DNA of 64,000 bases, taken from contig MKUZ01000015.1 of the NCBI GenBank assembly GCA_001899065.1, forward strand, positions 1 to 64,000, in the 5' to 3' direction. This document shows positions 35,630 to 45,237 of this stretch, one piece after another. The translations under genes and the position numbers were made by a program. The stretch is from Devosia sp. 66-22. GTDB lineage: Bacteria; Pseudomonadota; Alphaproteobacteria; Rhizobiales; Devosiaceae. Position 1 is the first letter of the stretch. Every line of letters begins with the position of its first letter. The notes under the pieces are model-generated. The model did not search any database and had not been told where the DNA came from. It was given only the letters and a program-made list of their open reading frames with translations.

Positions 35630-36139
35630 ATGCGTTACCGCGCACTCAAGACGGGGCTGGCCCTGGCCATTGCCCTGCCGCTGCTCGCGGGATGCAGCAG
35701 CATGGGGTCGATGAGCTCGTTCGGCGGCAAGCAGCAGCAGGTGGCAGAGCTGGCCAATATCGGCGACTACACCGCCGACGCCGCGCTGGCCGAGGCCAAG
35801 GGCCATTTCCGCAGCGGCGATTTCGGGCATTCGGCGGCGCTCTACAAGCGCGTTGTCGAACTCTCGCCCAAGAACGCCGAAGGCTATGTCGGGCTCGGCG
35901 CTTCCTACGACAGGCTCCGCCGCTTCGACCTGTCGGACCGCGTCTATACGGCGCTGTTCGAGATCACCGGCGGCACGGCGCAGTACTACAACAATGTCGG
36001 CTATTCCTACATGCTGCGCGGCAATCTGAGCGCGGCGCTCACCAACTTCCGCAAGGCGGAAACGCTGGACCCGGGCAATGCGGTGGTCCGCAACAACATC
36101 CAGATCCTGGCGGACGCGGCGGCACAGTCGCGGGCGTAG
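35630..36139 (+). CDS. TPR lipoprotein, TadD-like
   Basis: A 169-residue lipoprotein with a lipobox (LLAGC at about residue 20) and three TPR-type repeats (RSGDFGHSAALYKRVVELSPKNAEGYVGLG, RRFDLSDRVYTALFEI, RGNLSAALTNFRKAETLDPGNAVV). The architecture matches TadD, which helps export of tad/Flp pilus parts, and the divergent neighbours are cpaC-cpaB and a small lipoprotein of a tad locus. ATG 35630 has GGGG upstream; ATG 35615 is the alternative. Confidence 0.85.
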   Translation: MRYRALKTGLALAIALPLLAGCSSMGSMSSFGGKQQQVAELANIGDYTADAALAEAKGHFRSGDFGHSAALYKRVVELSPKNAEGYVGLGASYDRLRRFDLSDRVYTALFEITGGTAQYYNNVGYSYMLRGNLSAALTNFRKAETLDPGNAVVRNNIQILADAAAQSRA

Positions 36140-36381
36140 GACGGCGAGGCCGGACAGCCGTTCCGCCGAACTTGTGCCGGACCGGAGGCTTAGCCGCCGG
36201 CTGCGCCGGTCCTCCCTCCTCGATGGAGGGAAAGGGCTCACTCAAGCTGCTGCCTCACATCAGCTACGCGCTCGACCCAGTGACGAACAATGGGCGAACC
36301 CACCGCTGGCGCGCACCGCTCTCCACGAGGCAGGAGGGGACCGTCGGCACGGTGGTGGGAGCGGCGAGCGATCGCCGGCGC

Positions 36382-36633
36382 TTAGTCCGAGCCGGGGGTG
36401 GGGTCCTGGACGACGACGTCGACGATGGGCATGCTGCCGTTCTTGCCTAGGTCCGTGGTGTCGTTCATCGACTTCTTGGAGGGATCGATGGTCTGGATGG
36501 CCATGTTGGAGCGGACGGCGTCGCCGGCGCCGAAGGCGACCCGATCGGTGCGCTGGGCGTAGTCGTAGGTGCAGCCGGTGAGGGTGGCGGCGAGGACGAG
36601 CGCTAGAGCGGTGTTCCTGCTGGTCTGGATCAT
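36382..36633 (-). CDS. Small lipoprotein in the tad/cpa operon
   Basis: An 83-residue lipoprotein: signal with TLTGC lipobox at about residue 20, then a hydrophilic tail. In position after cpaC it takes the place where CpaD (also a lipoprotein) is often found, but it is far shorter than CpaD and shows no real homology by eye. Its start overlaps the cpaC stop (ATGA). Confidence 0.75.
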   Translation of the reverse strand: MIQTSRNTALALVLAATLTGCTYDYAQRTDRVAFGAGDAVRSNMAIQTIDPSKKSMNDTTDLGKNGSMPIVDVVVQDPTPGSD

Positions 36634-37991
36634 GAGCCGCTCCCGGTGTCGAGGTCGATGATGAAGCCGTAGGGGCCGACGATGCCGGAGCCCTTCTGGA
36701 AGGCCTCCATCATCTTGGGTGTCACTTCCACCTGGCCGAGAGCGAAGAACTCGAAGTCGTTGGCCGGCCGCGTCTGGTCGAGCGGGGTGGCGAGCACCTG
36801 GCCCGGCACGGCGGGACGCACGAGGCGCGGCGTGACGATGACCACCATCTCGGTGTCGTGCTTCTGGAAGCTCGAGGATTTGAACAGCGAGCCGAGGATC
36901 GGGACGTCGCCCAGCCAGGGCAACTGGTCCTGGTTCATCTCGGTGCCGCTCTGGAGCAGGCCGGCGACGGAGAAGGACTGGCCGTCGCGCAGCTCGACCG
37001 TGGCGTCGAGATTGCGGGTGTTGAACACGGGGTCGCCGCCGGGCGTGACGCCGCCGATGCCGCTCACTTCGGGCGAGAGGTGGATCTGGATGCGGTCGCC
37101 ATCGAGGACGACGGGCGTGAAGTTGAGGCGGACGCCGAAATCCTTGTACTCGATCTGCACATTGCCGTCCTTGTCGACGGCGCGCAGCGGGATCTGGCCG
37201 CCGGCGAGGAAGCTCGCGCCGATGCCCGAGAGGGTGGTGAGGTTGGGCTCGGCCAGCGTGCGGACGAGACCCTTGCCCTCAAGGGCGCGGATGGTGACGT
37301 TGAGGTCGATGCCCAGGCCCGCCGAGATGACGTTGGTCATGAAGGCCGAGAAGGTGCCGCTGTTGGTGTCGGCGACATTGACACCGACGGGGCCGACCTT
37401 GCCGCCCCAGGCGATGCCGAGCTCGCGGCCGGCGTCGCGGCGTGCCTCGAGGATGCGGACTTCGAGATTGACCTGCTGGCCGCCCTCGAGCGTCATGGTG
37501 TCGACGATGGCCGGGCTGCCATATTGCGCGACGATCTCGAGCACCTTCTGCTTGGAGAGGGCGTCGGAAATGGAACCGCTGAGGTGCACGCGGCCGTTGA
37601 TGGCGGAAACCTTGACCTTGGAGTTGGGCAGCGCCGCCTTGATGGAACGCGCCATGTCGGCGGTGTCGGCGCCGACTTCAACCGCGAGCAGGCCGACAGG
37701 ATTGCCGGTGGCCGAGAACAGATTGACGGTGGTGGTGCCGAAGCTGCGGCCGACGAGATAGAGCGAGCGATCGGTGATCGGCTGCGCCTCGGCGATGGCC
37801 GGATCAGCGGAGACGATCTTGCCGACGCCGTCGGACATGGTGACGGTGACCGCCTGCGAGACGGGCAGGTTGATGCGCAGCACCGAGGTGCTGGCGAGAT
37901 CGTAATGCACGGTCTGCGCGGACGCCGGCGCGGCGAGCGCGGCTGCAATGACGATCAGCGCGATGCGGAGGAGCTTGGACACGATCGTCAC
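36630..37991 (-). CDS. cpaC: Pilus secretin, CpaC/RcpA family
   Basis: A 453-residue outer-membrane secretin for tad/Flp pilus export. There is a signal peptide (VIAAALAAPASAQ), an N-terminal domain with VTMSDGVGKIVSADPAIAEAQPITDRSLYLVGRSFGTTTVNLF, a BON-like segment (LPNSKVKVSAINGRVHLSGSI), and the C-terminal secretin core (VNLEVRILEARRDAGRELGI, FGVRLNFTPVV, LPWLGDVPILGSLFKS). It overlaps cpaB upstream and the lipoprotein downstream by 4 bases each, so the three form one operon. Confidence 0.92.
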   Translation of the reverse strand: MTIVSKLLRIALIVIAAALAAPASAQTVHYDLASTSVLRINLPVSQAVTVTMSDGVGKIVSADPAIAEAQPITDRSLYLVGRSFGTTTVNLFSATGNPVGLLAVEVGADTADMARSIKAALPNSKVKVSAINGRVHLSGSISDALSKQKVLEIVAQYGSPAIVDTMTLEGGQQVNLEVRILEARRDAGRELGIAWGGKVGPVGVNVADTNSGTFSAFMTNVISAGLGIDLNVTIRALEGKGLVRTLAEPNLTTLSGIGASFLAGGQIPLRAVDKDGNVQIEYKDFGVRLNFTPVVLDGDRIQIHLSPEVSGIGGVTPGGDPVFNTRNLDATVELRDGQSFSVAGLLQSGTEMNQDQLPWLGDVPILGSLFKSSSFQKHDTEMVVIVTPRLVRPAVPGQVLATPLDQTRPANDFEFFALGQVEVTPKMMEAFQKGSGIVGPYGFIIDLDTGSGS

Positions 37992-39172
37992 ATTCCACTG
38001 GGATAGGCCGGAGCGGTGCCGCTCGAGCCGGGTTGCTGCGGTTGCAGCCAGAAGGGGCTGGTCAGACGGATGTTCTGATTGACGGCGCGCTCGGCGGCAT
38101 TGCTCGAGACGGTGTCGTCGGCACTGGGGCGCAACACGAGCGACAGCATGCCGTTGGCGGCGCTGATGATGAGCTCGGCCTGGGCGGGATCGAGCTCGAG
38201 CGTGGCGAGCGCATTGTCGGCGAACATGCCCTCGGCCGGATCGGCCGCGGCGGCCTCGGTCTGGGTGGCGCCAAGGCGGGAGTTGATGGCGAGCACGCGG
38301 ACGTTTTCGAGGATTGTGCGCGAGCTTTGTTCGGCATCGTTGCCGGTGGTCAGCACGACGTCGACGCGGTCATTGGGCATGATGAAGCCGCCCGAACCGG
38401 AGCGCGGGCTGATCGGGACGGCGACGGCGCGCATGCCGGGCTCGAGGATGGCCGAGAGGTAACCGGCGCCGGCCTGGCCCAGCTTTTCGCGGCGGATGGG
38501 CTCGCCGGCCAGCAGCTCGCTGCGGGCGACGGCACCGACGAGCTCGGTCATGGCCTCGGGCGCGGCGGCGCTGGTGAGATATTCGGTGCGAATGGTGGCC
38601 TCAGGCCATTTCTGCCATTCGAGCAGCTCAGGGGTGAGCCGCGTGCCGACGGCGATGGGCGCCCGCGCGACGAGCACGTCGATGGTGGGCGCCTCGATAA
38701 CGGGCGCAGCCTGCTCGATGACGGGAGCAGGGGCGGGTTCGGGCTGGCGGCCGAGCGCGAGCCAGGCGGCGAGACCGCCGGCGATGAGCGCGACCGCGAC
38801 GAGGATGAGGCGCGAGGCCTTGAAGCCGCCCAGCGAGGGCAAAGCGAAGGCGGGCCCCGGCGCATCCTCGGAGGTCACATGCTTGCGGCGGAACTCCTCG
38901 CGGAGCGCGGCGAGGCTTTCCTGCGAGCCGCGGCTGATGGGTTCGTTCTCGAATTCGGAGCGAAGGAAGTTCATGCGCTCATGCACGGCGTTGGGCGCGG
39001 ACGCCGGCTCGAAGGCTTCGGAATCGGAGGCCGGGACGGCGGGCGGCACCTTGCGCAACGTCGCGCGTACGCTCTCGAACGGCCGCCGCGCGGAGGGTGA
39101 CGGTTCGGGCTCGCCATAGATCGCGGTGTCAGGGTCGTCGTTGAAGACGATGGTTTTCGTGCGCCGGAGCAC
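37988..39172 (-). CDS. cpaB: Flp pilus assembly protein CpaB, extended N-terminus
   Basis: A 394-residue protein. The C-terminal 270 residues match CpaB/RcpC: a TM helix (about 117-137), an SAF-like domain (DVLVARAPIAVGTRLTPELLEWQKWP and later MRAVAVPISPRSG) and the GGFIMPNDRVDVVLTT segment. Unusually, about 115 residues precede the TM helix, acidic and Ser/Pro-rich, without known homology, so the protein would have a cytoplasmic domain not usual in CpaB. No CpaA, CpaE, CpaF, TadB or TadC is in the window. Confidence 0.88.
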   Translation of the reverse strand: MLRRTKTIVFNDDPDTAIYGEPEPSPSARRPFESVRATLRKVPPAVPASDSEAFEPASAPNAVHERMNFLRSEFENEPISRGSQESLAALREEFRRKHVTSEDAPGPAFALPSLGGFKASRLILVAVALIAGGLAAWLALGRQPEPAPAPVIEQAAPVIEAPTIDVLVARAPIAVGTRLTPELLEWQKWPEATIRTEYLTSAAAPEAMTELVGAVARSELLAGEPIRREKLGQAGAGYLSAILEPGMRAVAVPISPRSGSGGFIMPNDRVDVVLTTGNDAEQSSRTILENVRVLAINSRLGATQTEAAAADPAEGMFADNALATLELDPAQAELIISAANGMLSLVLRPSADDTVSSNAAERAVNQNIRLTSPFWLQPQQPGSSGTAPAYPSGM

Positions 39173-39340
39173 AACACATTCCCCAGCAGCCCCCCGGACT
39201 GCGTCGCCCCCGAGCGATAATCGCCGGTTGTGCGTAGTCCTACAGAACAGGACTCACGGTTTCGTTCCGATGGTCGAGAAATTCGGAGGGATGCGGGTAA
39301 GGCGCCATTAAGCTTGACGATCTGCTAAAGCGCGAGCGGC

Positions 39341-39386
39341 CGTCTCCCCGCGCGGGAGAAGGTGTCCCAAGGGCGGATGAGAGGGG
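39341..39386. repeat. Dispersed GC-rich repeat element
   Basis: The stretch with CTCCCCGCGCGGGAGAAGGTGTCCC and AAGGGCGGATGAGAGG matches a repeat pattern often seen between genes in alphaproteobacteria. It lies at the end of the uxuA gene. Confidence 0.55.
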
Positions 39387-39394
39387 CGGCAGCC

Positions 39395-40447
39395 CTACAT
39401 CTCGATGCGGTCCGGGTACTGTTCCTTGAGGATCTGGAGCTGGGCGCGGATGTAGCCGAAGCAGTAGGCGAAGGCGATGGCATCGTTGGACTTGGTGGCG
39501 GCGTGCTGCGGATGGTCGCCGCCGGCGGGGGCGGGAGCGGCCACCGCGGTGCCCGACAGATGCGGGACGTGGTCGGGCATGACCATGTATTTGTAGTCGA
39601 GCTCGGCGAGGAGTTTCAGCACGCCCCACATGTCCATGTCGCCTTCGTCAGGGAAGGTCTCCATGAAGCTGAGCCGGCGCCCCTTGATGTTGCGGAAGTG
39701 GATGTTGAACAGCTTGCCGCGCTCACCGAACCAGCGGATGGCGGGGCCGATCTCCTCGCGGGGATTGTCGAGGCTCTCGCCGACGGTGCCGACGCAGAAA
39801 TTGAGGCCGTGATAGGGGCTTTCACGCAGCTGCACGAACTTCTTGAGGCCCGCGACCGTGCCGAGCACACGAGTGACGCCGCGATAGCCGGGCGGGGTGT
39901 AAGGGTCATGCGGGTGGCAGGCGAGGCGAACCTTGTTGCTCTCGGCGACGGGGACGACCCGCTCGAGGAAGTAGTCGATACGCTCCCAGTTCTCGTCCTC
40001 GCTGAGGACGCCTGCGAGGCCGGGAGGGGCGTTCTGGTCGACTTTGTCCCAGCGGAAGGAGGCATTGCGCGAGCCGCCGCGGCCGGCCTCGTCGGGCGAG
40101 CGCGGAATGCCGATGAGATTGAGGTTGTACTTGACCGAGGGGATGCCGGCGGCGGCGACATTCTCAATGAGCCGGCAGATCGAGTCGATCTGGCGGTCGC
40201 GGTCGGGGCCGTTGGTGAGGATGTCGGGGCTCTGCGACTTCTCGACGACGCGCGAGGCGAGCGGCAACTGCACCATGTCGAGGACGAGGCCACAGGCCTC
40301 GAGGCGCTCGCGGTGGCGCCGGAGGATGTCGAGAGTCCAGTCGTGCGGATTGCCGTCGGGGTCGGCGTTGACATGGACGACGCCCAGTTGCGCGAACTGG
40401 CGGTACTCGTCGTCGGTCTTCACCGCGTTCTGCGTTCCGACATACAT
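39395..40447 (-). CDS. uxuA: Mannonate dehydratase
   Basis: A 350-residue TIM-barrel dehydratase converting D-mannonate to 2-dehydro-3-deoxy-gluconate in hexuronate breakdown. The motifs HPHDPYTPPGYRGV, NLNLIGIPRS, GLNFCVGTVGE and MPDHVP are typical of UxuA. It is shorter than E. coli UxuA (about 394), a common alphaproteobacterial form. The start at ATG 40447 follows AGAGGAAC; upstream in-frame codons come from the repeat region. It is divergent from kdgD and faces three repeats. Confidence 0.93.
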   Translation of the reverse strand: MYVGTQNAVKTDDEYRQFAQLGVVHVNADPDGNPHDWTLDILRRHRERLEACGLVLDMVQLPLASRVVEKSQSPDILTNGPDRDRQIDSICRLIENVAAAGIPSVKYNLNLIGIPRSPDEAGRGGSRNASFRWDKVDQNAPPGLAGVLSEDENWERIDYFLERVVPVAESNKVRLACHPHDPYTPPGYRGVTRVLGTVAGLKKFVQLRESPYHGLNFCVGTVGESLDNPREEIGPAIRWFGERGKLFNIHFRNIKGRRLSFMETFPDEGDMDMWGVLKLLAELDYKYMVMPDHVPHLSGTAVAAPAPAGGDHPQHAATKSNDAIAFAYCFGYIRAQLQILKEQYPDRIEM

Positions 40448-40470
40448 CGACTGTTCCTCTCTGGCTTCTT

Positions 40471-40600
40471 TCTCGCTCGGCCAACCGCGTCCCGTCTCTT
40501 GCTCTGGCCGAGCGAGCCGAAGACGTCTCGCTCGGCCAACCGCATCCTGTCTTTCTTGCTCTGGTCCAAACGAGACGGAGACGTCTCGCTCGGCCAACCG
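40471..40600. repeat. Three direct repeats between uxuA and kdgD
   Basis: The 18-base core TCTCGCTCGGCCAACCGC occurs at 40471, 40526 and 40584 (copy 1 and 2 with longer shared flanks such as GTCT and TTGCTCTGG). The copies are about 55 and 58 bp apart. Copy 1 is partly an inverted repeat with GGCCGAGCGA at 40509-40518, and GAGACGTCTC (a perfect palindrome) occurs at the boundary of copies 2 and 3. They lie within the 232-bp divergent promoter region of two sugar-acid genes. A 15-base part of the core also occurs at 8459-8474. Too few, too short and too irregular to be a CRISPR. Confidence 0.85.
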
Positions 40601-40679
40601 CATGTGTGGGTCGTTTGACTCGACCTCATCTTCTCCCGCCGCTAGCTTGGACTGGAATGGTACCGAGGGGGAAGGCCGA

Positions 40680-41618
40680 ATGCCGCATTTCGCACCTGCT
40701 GAGATGGCGAGCGCCATCGCCAGGGACCTGCTGTCGTTTCCGATCACGCATATGAAAGCGGATTTGAGCTTCGACGAGGGACCGTATCGTTCACATCTGA
40801 ACTGGATCGTCGATCAAGCGCCGGCTGCGGTGTTCGCGGCAGGCGGGACGGGTGAGTTCTTCTGCCTGTCGCCCGACGAGGTCGAGACGGTGGTGCGCAC
40901 GGCGGTGGACGAGGTGAAGGGCGTGATGCCCGTCGTGTCGGCAGCGGGCTATGGTACGGCGATGGCGATCGACCTGGCGGGACGCGCCGAGCGGGCCGGA
41001 GCCGACGGCATATTGCTGTTTCCTCCCTATCTGGTGAATGCGAGCCAGGCGGGGCTGGCCGCGCATGTGGAGGCGGTGTGCAAGGCCACATCGCTGGGGG
41101 TGATCGTCTACAACCGCGACAATGCGATCCTCGATGCCGAGACGGTGGCGCGGCTGTGCGAGAGATGTCCAAATCTCGTCGGGCTCAAGGACGGCGTGGG
41201 CGATATCGAGCTGATGGTGCGGACGCGGAGCCTGCTGGACGACCGGCTGGTGTATCTGGGCGGGCTGCCGACGGCGGAGACGTTCGCGCGGCCCTATCTG
41301 ACGATGGGTGTTGCGACCTATTCGTCGGCGCTGTTCAACTTCATGCCGAACTTTGCGCGCGGCTTCTATAACGCCGTTCGAGCTGATGACGTGGCGACGA
41401 TCGAGGCGGGGCTGCGCGATTTCATCCTGCCGTATACGGCGATCCGCAATCGCGGCAAGGGCTATGCGGTGTCGATCGTCAAGGCCGGCGCAACGATCGT
41501 CGGCCGCTCCGGCGGGCCGGTGCGGCCGCCGCTGACCGAACTCGATGCCAAGTCCTATGCAGACCTCGACGCGCTGATCAAGGCGCATGGCGACGTCGCG
41601 CCGGGATCGAAACGCTGA
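40680..41618 (+). CDS. kdgD: 5-dehydro-4-deoxyglucarate dehydratase (KdgD)
   Basis: A 312-residue member of the DHDPS/NAL aldolase superfamily that turns 5-dehydro-4-deoxyglucarate into 2-oxoglutarate semialdehyde. The N-terminal [28 protein letters not shown] (G-G-T-G-E motif) and the Schiff-base lysine in [11 protein letters not shown] (about residue 168) are present. The start ATG 40680 follows GAGGGGGAA. The glucarate dehydratase gene follows with a TGATG overlap, so the two steps of aldarate breakdown are coupled. Confidence 0.92.
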   Translation: MPHFAPAEMASAIARDLLSFPITHMKADLSFDEGPYRSHLNWIVDQAPAAVFAAGGTGEFFCLSPDEVETVVRTAVDEVKGVMPVVSAAGYGTAMAIDLAGRAERAGADGILLFPPYLVNASQAGLAAHVEAVCKATSLGVIVYNRDNAILDAETVARLCERCPNLVGLKDGVGDIELMVRTRSLLDDRLVYLGGLPTAETFARPYLTMGVATYSSALFNFMPNFARGFYNAVRADDVATIEAGLRDFILPYTAIRNRGKGYAVSIVKAGATIVGRSGGPVRPPLTELDAKSYADLDALIKAHGDVAPGSKR

Positions 41619-42943
41619 TGGCGGCGACGCCGGTCGTCACATCGCTGCGCGTCGTGCCCGTCGCGGGGCAGGACAGCATGCTGCTCAATCTGAGCGGGGC
41701 ACATGCGCCGCTGTTCACGCGCACCGTCGTGATCCTCACCGACAGCCTGGGGCACACGGGGCTGGGCGAAGTGCCGGGCGGCGAGGCAATTGCGCGGACG
41801 CTGGAGGAAGCGCACGAACTGGTGGTGGGCCAGCCCATCGGCTCCTATCGCTCGCTGCTGCGGCAGGTGGGCGAGGTGTTCGCCGGGCGCGACGCGGGCG
41901 GGCGCGGGCTGCAGACCTTCGACCTGCGGGTGACGATCCACGCGGTGGCGGCGCTCGAATGCGCGCTGCTCGATCTGATGGGGCAGTTCCAGGGCGTGCC
42001 GATGGCGGAGCTACTGGGCGACGGCCAGGTGCGCGACCGCGTCGAAATGCTGGGCTATCTGTTCTATGTCGGCGACCGGACCAGAACGCCGCTCGACTAT
42101 CGCAGCGGCGGGACCGGCGACGAGTGGCTGTGGCTGCGCGACCAGCCGGCACTGGATGCGGCGGCGGTGGTGCAACTCGCCGAGGCGGCGGAGGCGCGCT
42201 ATGGGTTCCGCGACTTCAAGCTCAAGGGCGGCGTGCTGGCGGCGGACGCCGAGGCCGAGGCGATCGAGGCGCTGGCCGAGCGCTTCCCCGAGGCGCGGCT
42301 GACGATCGATCCCAATGGCGCGTGGTCGCTGGAGGAGGCGGTGCGGATCGGCCTGCGGCTGAAGCCGATCCTCGCTTACGCCGAGGACCCGTGCGGGGCC
42401 GAGCAGGGATTTTCGGGGCGCGAGGTGCTGGCGGAGTTCCGGCGGCGCACCGGGCTCAAGGTGGCGACCAATATGATTGCCACGGACTGGCGGCAGATGG
42501 GCCATGCGGTGGTGCTGGGCAGCGTCGACATTCCGCTGGCCGATCCGCATTTCTGGACGCCGCGCGGCTCGATCGACGTGGCAAAGCTCTGCCAGCGCTG
42601 GGGGCTCACCTGGGGCTCGCACTCCAACAACCATTTCGACATTTCGCTGGCGATGTTCACCCAGGTGGGCGCGGCGGCACCGGGCGAAATCACGGCGCTC
42701 GATACGCACTGGATCTGGCAGGACGGGCAGCGGCTGACGGCGGAGCCGCCGGTCATCGCCGACGGGCACGTGGCGGTGCCGGAGCGGCCGGGACTGGGCC
42801 TCGAGCTCGACGAGGCCGCGCTCGAGGCGGCGCACCGGCTGTATCGGGCGCTGCCGGCGGGAAGTCGCAACGACGCGATGGCGATGCAGTATCTGGTGCC
42901 GGGCTGGGCGTTCGATCCCAAGCGGCCGGCGCTGATGCGGTGA
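41618..42943 (+). CDS. gudD: Glucarate dehydratase
   Basis: A 441-residue enolase-superfamily enzyme removing water from D-glucarate to make 5-dehydro-4-deoxyglucarate, the KdgD substrate. The sequence shows [31 protein letters not shown] (the K-x-K motif), [20 protein letters not shown] and NMIATDW, and [18 protein letters not shown] near the end. Length and motif order fit GudD. The start overlaps the kdgD stop by one base. Confidence 0.92.
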   Translation: MAATPVVTSLRVVPVAGQDSMLLNLSGAHAPLFTRTVVILTDSLGHTGLGEVPGGEAIARTLEEAHELVVGQPIGSYRSLLRQVGEVFAGRDAGGRGLQTFDLRVTIHAVAALECALLDLMGQFQGVPMAELLGDGQVRDRVEMLGYLFYVGDRTRTPLDYRSGGTGDEWLWLRDQPALDAAAVVQLAEAAEARYGFRDFKLKGGVLAADAEAEAIEALAERFPEARLTIDPNGAWSLEEAVRIGLRLKPILAYAEDPCGAEQGFSGREVLAEFRRRTGLKVATNMIATDWRQMGHAVVLGSVDIPLADPHFWTPRGSIDVAKLCQRWGLTWGSHSNNHFDISLAMFTQVGAAAPGEITALDTHWIWQDGQRLTAEPPVIADGHVAVPERPGLGLELDEAALEAAHRLYRALPAGSRNDAMAMQYLVPGWAFDPKRPALMR

Positions 42944-42956
42944 GGGGCCCTAAGGC

Positions 42957-43118
42957 CTAGAGCTGGACGCGCTGGAAGGCGGCTTCGTCGATACCGAGGG
43001 TCTTGAGATCGGCGGCGCGCGGGGTGCGGCGGGTTTCGACCGCATTGGCGGCGCGGGCGGCCGCGGCGAGGGCGGCGAAGGTGCGGTGGAAGCTGAGGGT
43101 CAGTGGGCTTTTGGGCAT
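42957..43118 (-). CDS. 53-residue DUF1127-like small protein
   Basis: A very small gene just under the usual length cut-off. The product starts MPKSPLTLSFHRTF, is Ala-rich, and ends RTPRAADLKTLGIDEAAFQRVQL, similar in design to short DUF1127-type Arg-rich proteins (LG-x-D near the end). CAGGAG lies before ATG 43118. Located between gudD and tctA. Confidence 0.6.
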   Translation of the reverse strand: MPKSPLTLSFHRTFAALAAAARAANAVETRRTPRAADLKTLGIDEAAFQRVQL

Positions 43119-43201
43119 TTCTGGTCTCCTGCGGCGGAAATAGGGCGCTGGAGACCGGAGTGTCAGTGGCCTGGGCGCATGCGAGCCATGCGCGGACGGC
43201 G

Positions 43202-44719
43202 TCAGTCACTGTCGGCCGCCATCTGGGTCAGCACCTGGCCGCGGCCGCGGGCGCGCAGGATCATCGGGACGATGAGCGCGAGGGCAGCGAGGGTCAGCAG
43301 CGTCGCGGCGATGGGCGAGGTGACCAGCACCGTCACATCGCCCTGGCTGATCGCCAGCGCGCGGCGGAGCTGCTGCTCGGCCATGGGGCCGAGGATGAGG
43401 CCGACCACGACCGGGGCGATGGGGAAGTGGAAGACGCGCAGCGCGTAGCCCATGAGGCCGAAGACCAGCAGCATGCCGAGCTCGACCACCGAAGGGTTGG
43501 CGCCGATGGTGCCCAGCGTCGCGAACAGCAGGATGCCGGCATAGAGCCAATGCTTGGGAATGGTGAGGAGGCGCACCCACAGGCCCACCAGCGGCAGGTT
43601 GAGGATCACCAGCATCAGGTTGGCGATGAGCAGCGAGGCGATGAGGCCCCAGACCAGTTGCGGGTTGGAGGTGAACAGCAGCGGGCCGGGCTGCAGGCCA
43701 TATTGCTGGAAGCCGGCGAGCATGATGGCGGCGGTGGCGGAGGTGGGCAGGCCCAGAGTCAGCAGCGGCACGAGCGTGCCGGCGGCCGAGGCGTTGTTGG
43801 CGGCCTCCGGGCCGGCGACGCCCTCGATGGCGCCATTGCCGAACTCTTCCTTGTGCTTGCTGAGCCGCTTTTCGAGCGCATAGGAGAAGAAGGTGCCGAT
43901 CTCGGCGCCGCCGGCCGGCATGGCGCCGATGGGGAAGCCGATGACGGTGCCGCGCAGCCACGGCTTCCACGAGCGGGCCCAGTCCCTGGCGTTCATCCAC
44001 AGCGAACCCTTGACCGGCTCGACGGTGGCGGGCGCACGCTTGCCCTGCGCGGCGACGTAGAGGGTTTCGCCGATGGCGAACATGGCGACGGCAAGGGTGG
44101 TGACCTCGATGCCGTCGAGCAGGTCGGGCACGCCGAAGCTGAGACGGGCCTGGCCGGTCTGCAGGTCGATGCCGACGAGGCCGAGCGTGAGGCCGATAAA
44201 CAGCGAGACGAGGCCGCGCAGAGCGGAATCGCCGAAGGCCGCCGAGACGGTGACGAAGGCGAGGACCATCAGCGCGAAATATTCGCGCGGGCCGAAGGCG
44301 AGGGCAAAGCTCACCACCCAGGGCGCGAGGAAGGCGAGGGCGATGGTGGCGATGAGGCCGGCGACGAACGAGCCGATGGCGGCGGTGGAGAGCGCCGCGC
44401 CGCCGCGGCCCGCCTTGGCCATCTTGTTGCCCTCGAGCGCCGTGACGATCGAGGCGCTTTCGCCGGGCGTGTTGAGGAGGATCGAGGTGGTCGAGCCGCC
44501 ATACATGCCGCCATAGTAGATGCCGGCGAACATGATGAGGGACCCGGCGGGGTCGAGCCGGTAGGTCACCGGCAGGAGCAGTGCCACGGTTGTGGCCGGG
44601 CCGATGCCGGGGAGGACGCCGACGAGCGTGCCCAGCGTCACGCCGATCAGCGCGTAGAGCAGATTAATGGGCTGGATGGCGACGCCGAGGCCCTGGATGA
44701 GAAGATCGACGGTACCCAT
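43202..44719 (-). CDS. tctA: Tripartite tricarboxylate transporter, large membrane subunit
   Basis: A 505-residue permease with about 11-12 hydrophobic helices. The TctA signature is seen as [33 protein letters not shown] with [17 protein letters not shown] before it. Works with TctB and periplasmic TctC to import carboxylates using an ion gradient. The start overlaps the tctB stop by one base (TGATG), and the run tctC-tctB-tctA is one operon. Confidence 0.94.
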   Translation of the reverse strand: MGTVDLLIQGLGVAIQPINLLYALIGVTLGTLVGVLPGIGPATTVALLLPVTYRLDPAGSLIMFAGIYYGGMYGGSTTSILLNTPGESASIVTALEGNKMAKAGRGGAALSTAAIGSFVAGLIATIALAFLAPWVVSFALAFGPREYFALMVLAFVTVSAAFGDSALRGLVSLFIGLTLGLVGIDLQTGQARLSFGVPDLLDGIEVTTLAVAMFAIGETLYVAAQGKRAPATVEPVKGSLWMNARDWARSWKPWLRGTVIGFPIGAMPAGGAEIGTFFSYALEKRLSKHKEEFGNGAIEGVAGPEAANNASAAGTLVPLLTLGLPTSATAAIMLAGFQQYGLQPGPLLFTSNPQLVWGLIASLLIANLMLVILNLPLVGLWVRLLTIPKHWLYAGILLFATLGTIGANPSVVELGMLLVFGLMGYALRVFHFPIAPVVVGLILGPMAEQQLRRALAISQGDVTVLVTSPIAATLLTLAALALIVPMILRARGRGQVLTQMAADSD

Positions 44720-45237
44720 CAGGCGGTGGTCCTCGGTCGGAGCAGGTTCATCAGTGCGTCCTCGAGCGGGCCGTGCGGCAGCGTGAGCGACAGGCCGCGC
44801 GCGAAGATGACCCAGACGGCGATGGAGAGCACGATGCCGAATGGAATGCTGATCCAGAAGCGACGCTCGCCGAAGGCGCGCGCGACCAGGGCGAAGAGCA
44901 CGCCCGTGGCGATGGAAAAGCCGATGAAGCGGATGGTGAGAAGCTGGACGAGGAGACCGGCGACGATCCACAGGACCGGCATCGCCTCCTGCGGCTCGCG
45001 CTCGGGGAAGTCGCCGCGCAGCGCCTCGACAATGGTCCACAGGCCGAGGCCGGCGAGGCAGATGGCGATGGCGTAGGGGACGGTCTGCGGACCGATCCGC
45101 GCGTATTGCACGACGCCGCCGATGCGGCTTGCGTCCCAGGCGACGATGCCCGCCAGCACCAGCAGGACGGCGGCGATAACAAGCGCCGCCCGGTCGGGGC
45201 GGCGCTCAGGATTGCGATGGAGCGGCTCAGTTGTCAC
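44719..45237 (-). CDS. tctB: Tripartite tricarboxylate transporter, small membrane subunit
   Basis: A 172-residue protein with four hydrophobic helices, the usual TctB layout, including the early [22 protein letters not shown] and later helices. The start is GTG 45237, overlapping the tctC stop by 4 bases. Confidence 0.9.
   Translation of the reverse strand: MTTEPLHRNPERRPDRAALVIAAVLLVLAGIVAWDASRIGGVVQYARIGPQTVPYAIAICLAGLGLWTIVEALRGDFPEREPQEAMPVLWIVAGLLVQLLTIRFIGFSIATGVLFALVARAFGERRFWISIPFGIVLSIAVWVIFARGLSLTLPHGPLEDALMNLLRPRTTA

Noticed and set aside
40471..40600. Repeats considered as a CRISPR array
   Set aside because: Only three copies, unequal spacing, no cas genes, and the copies lie in a promoter region.
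43103..45076. 657-residue plus-strand frame opposite tctA and tctB
   Set aside because: Antisense of membrane protein genes; charged and Gly-rich noise.
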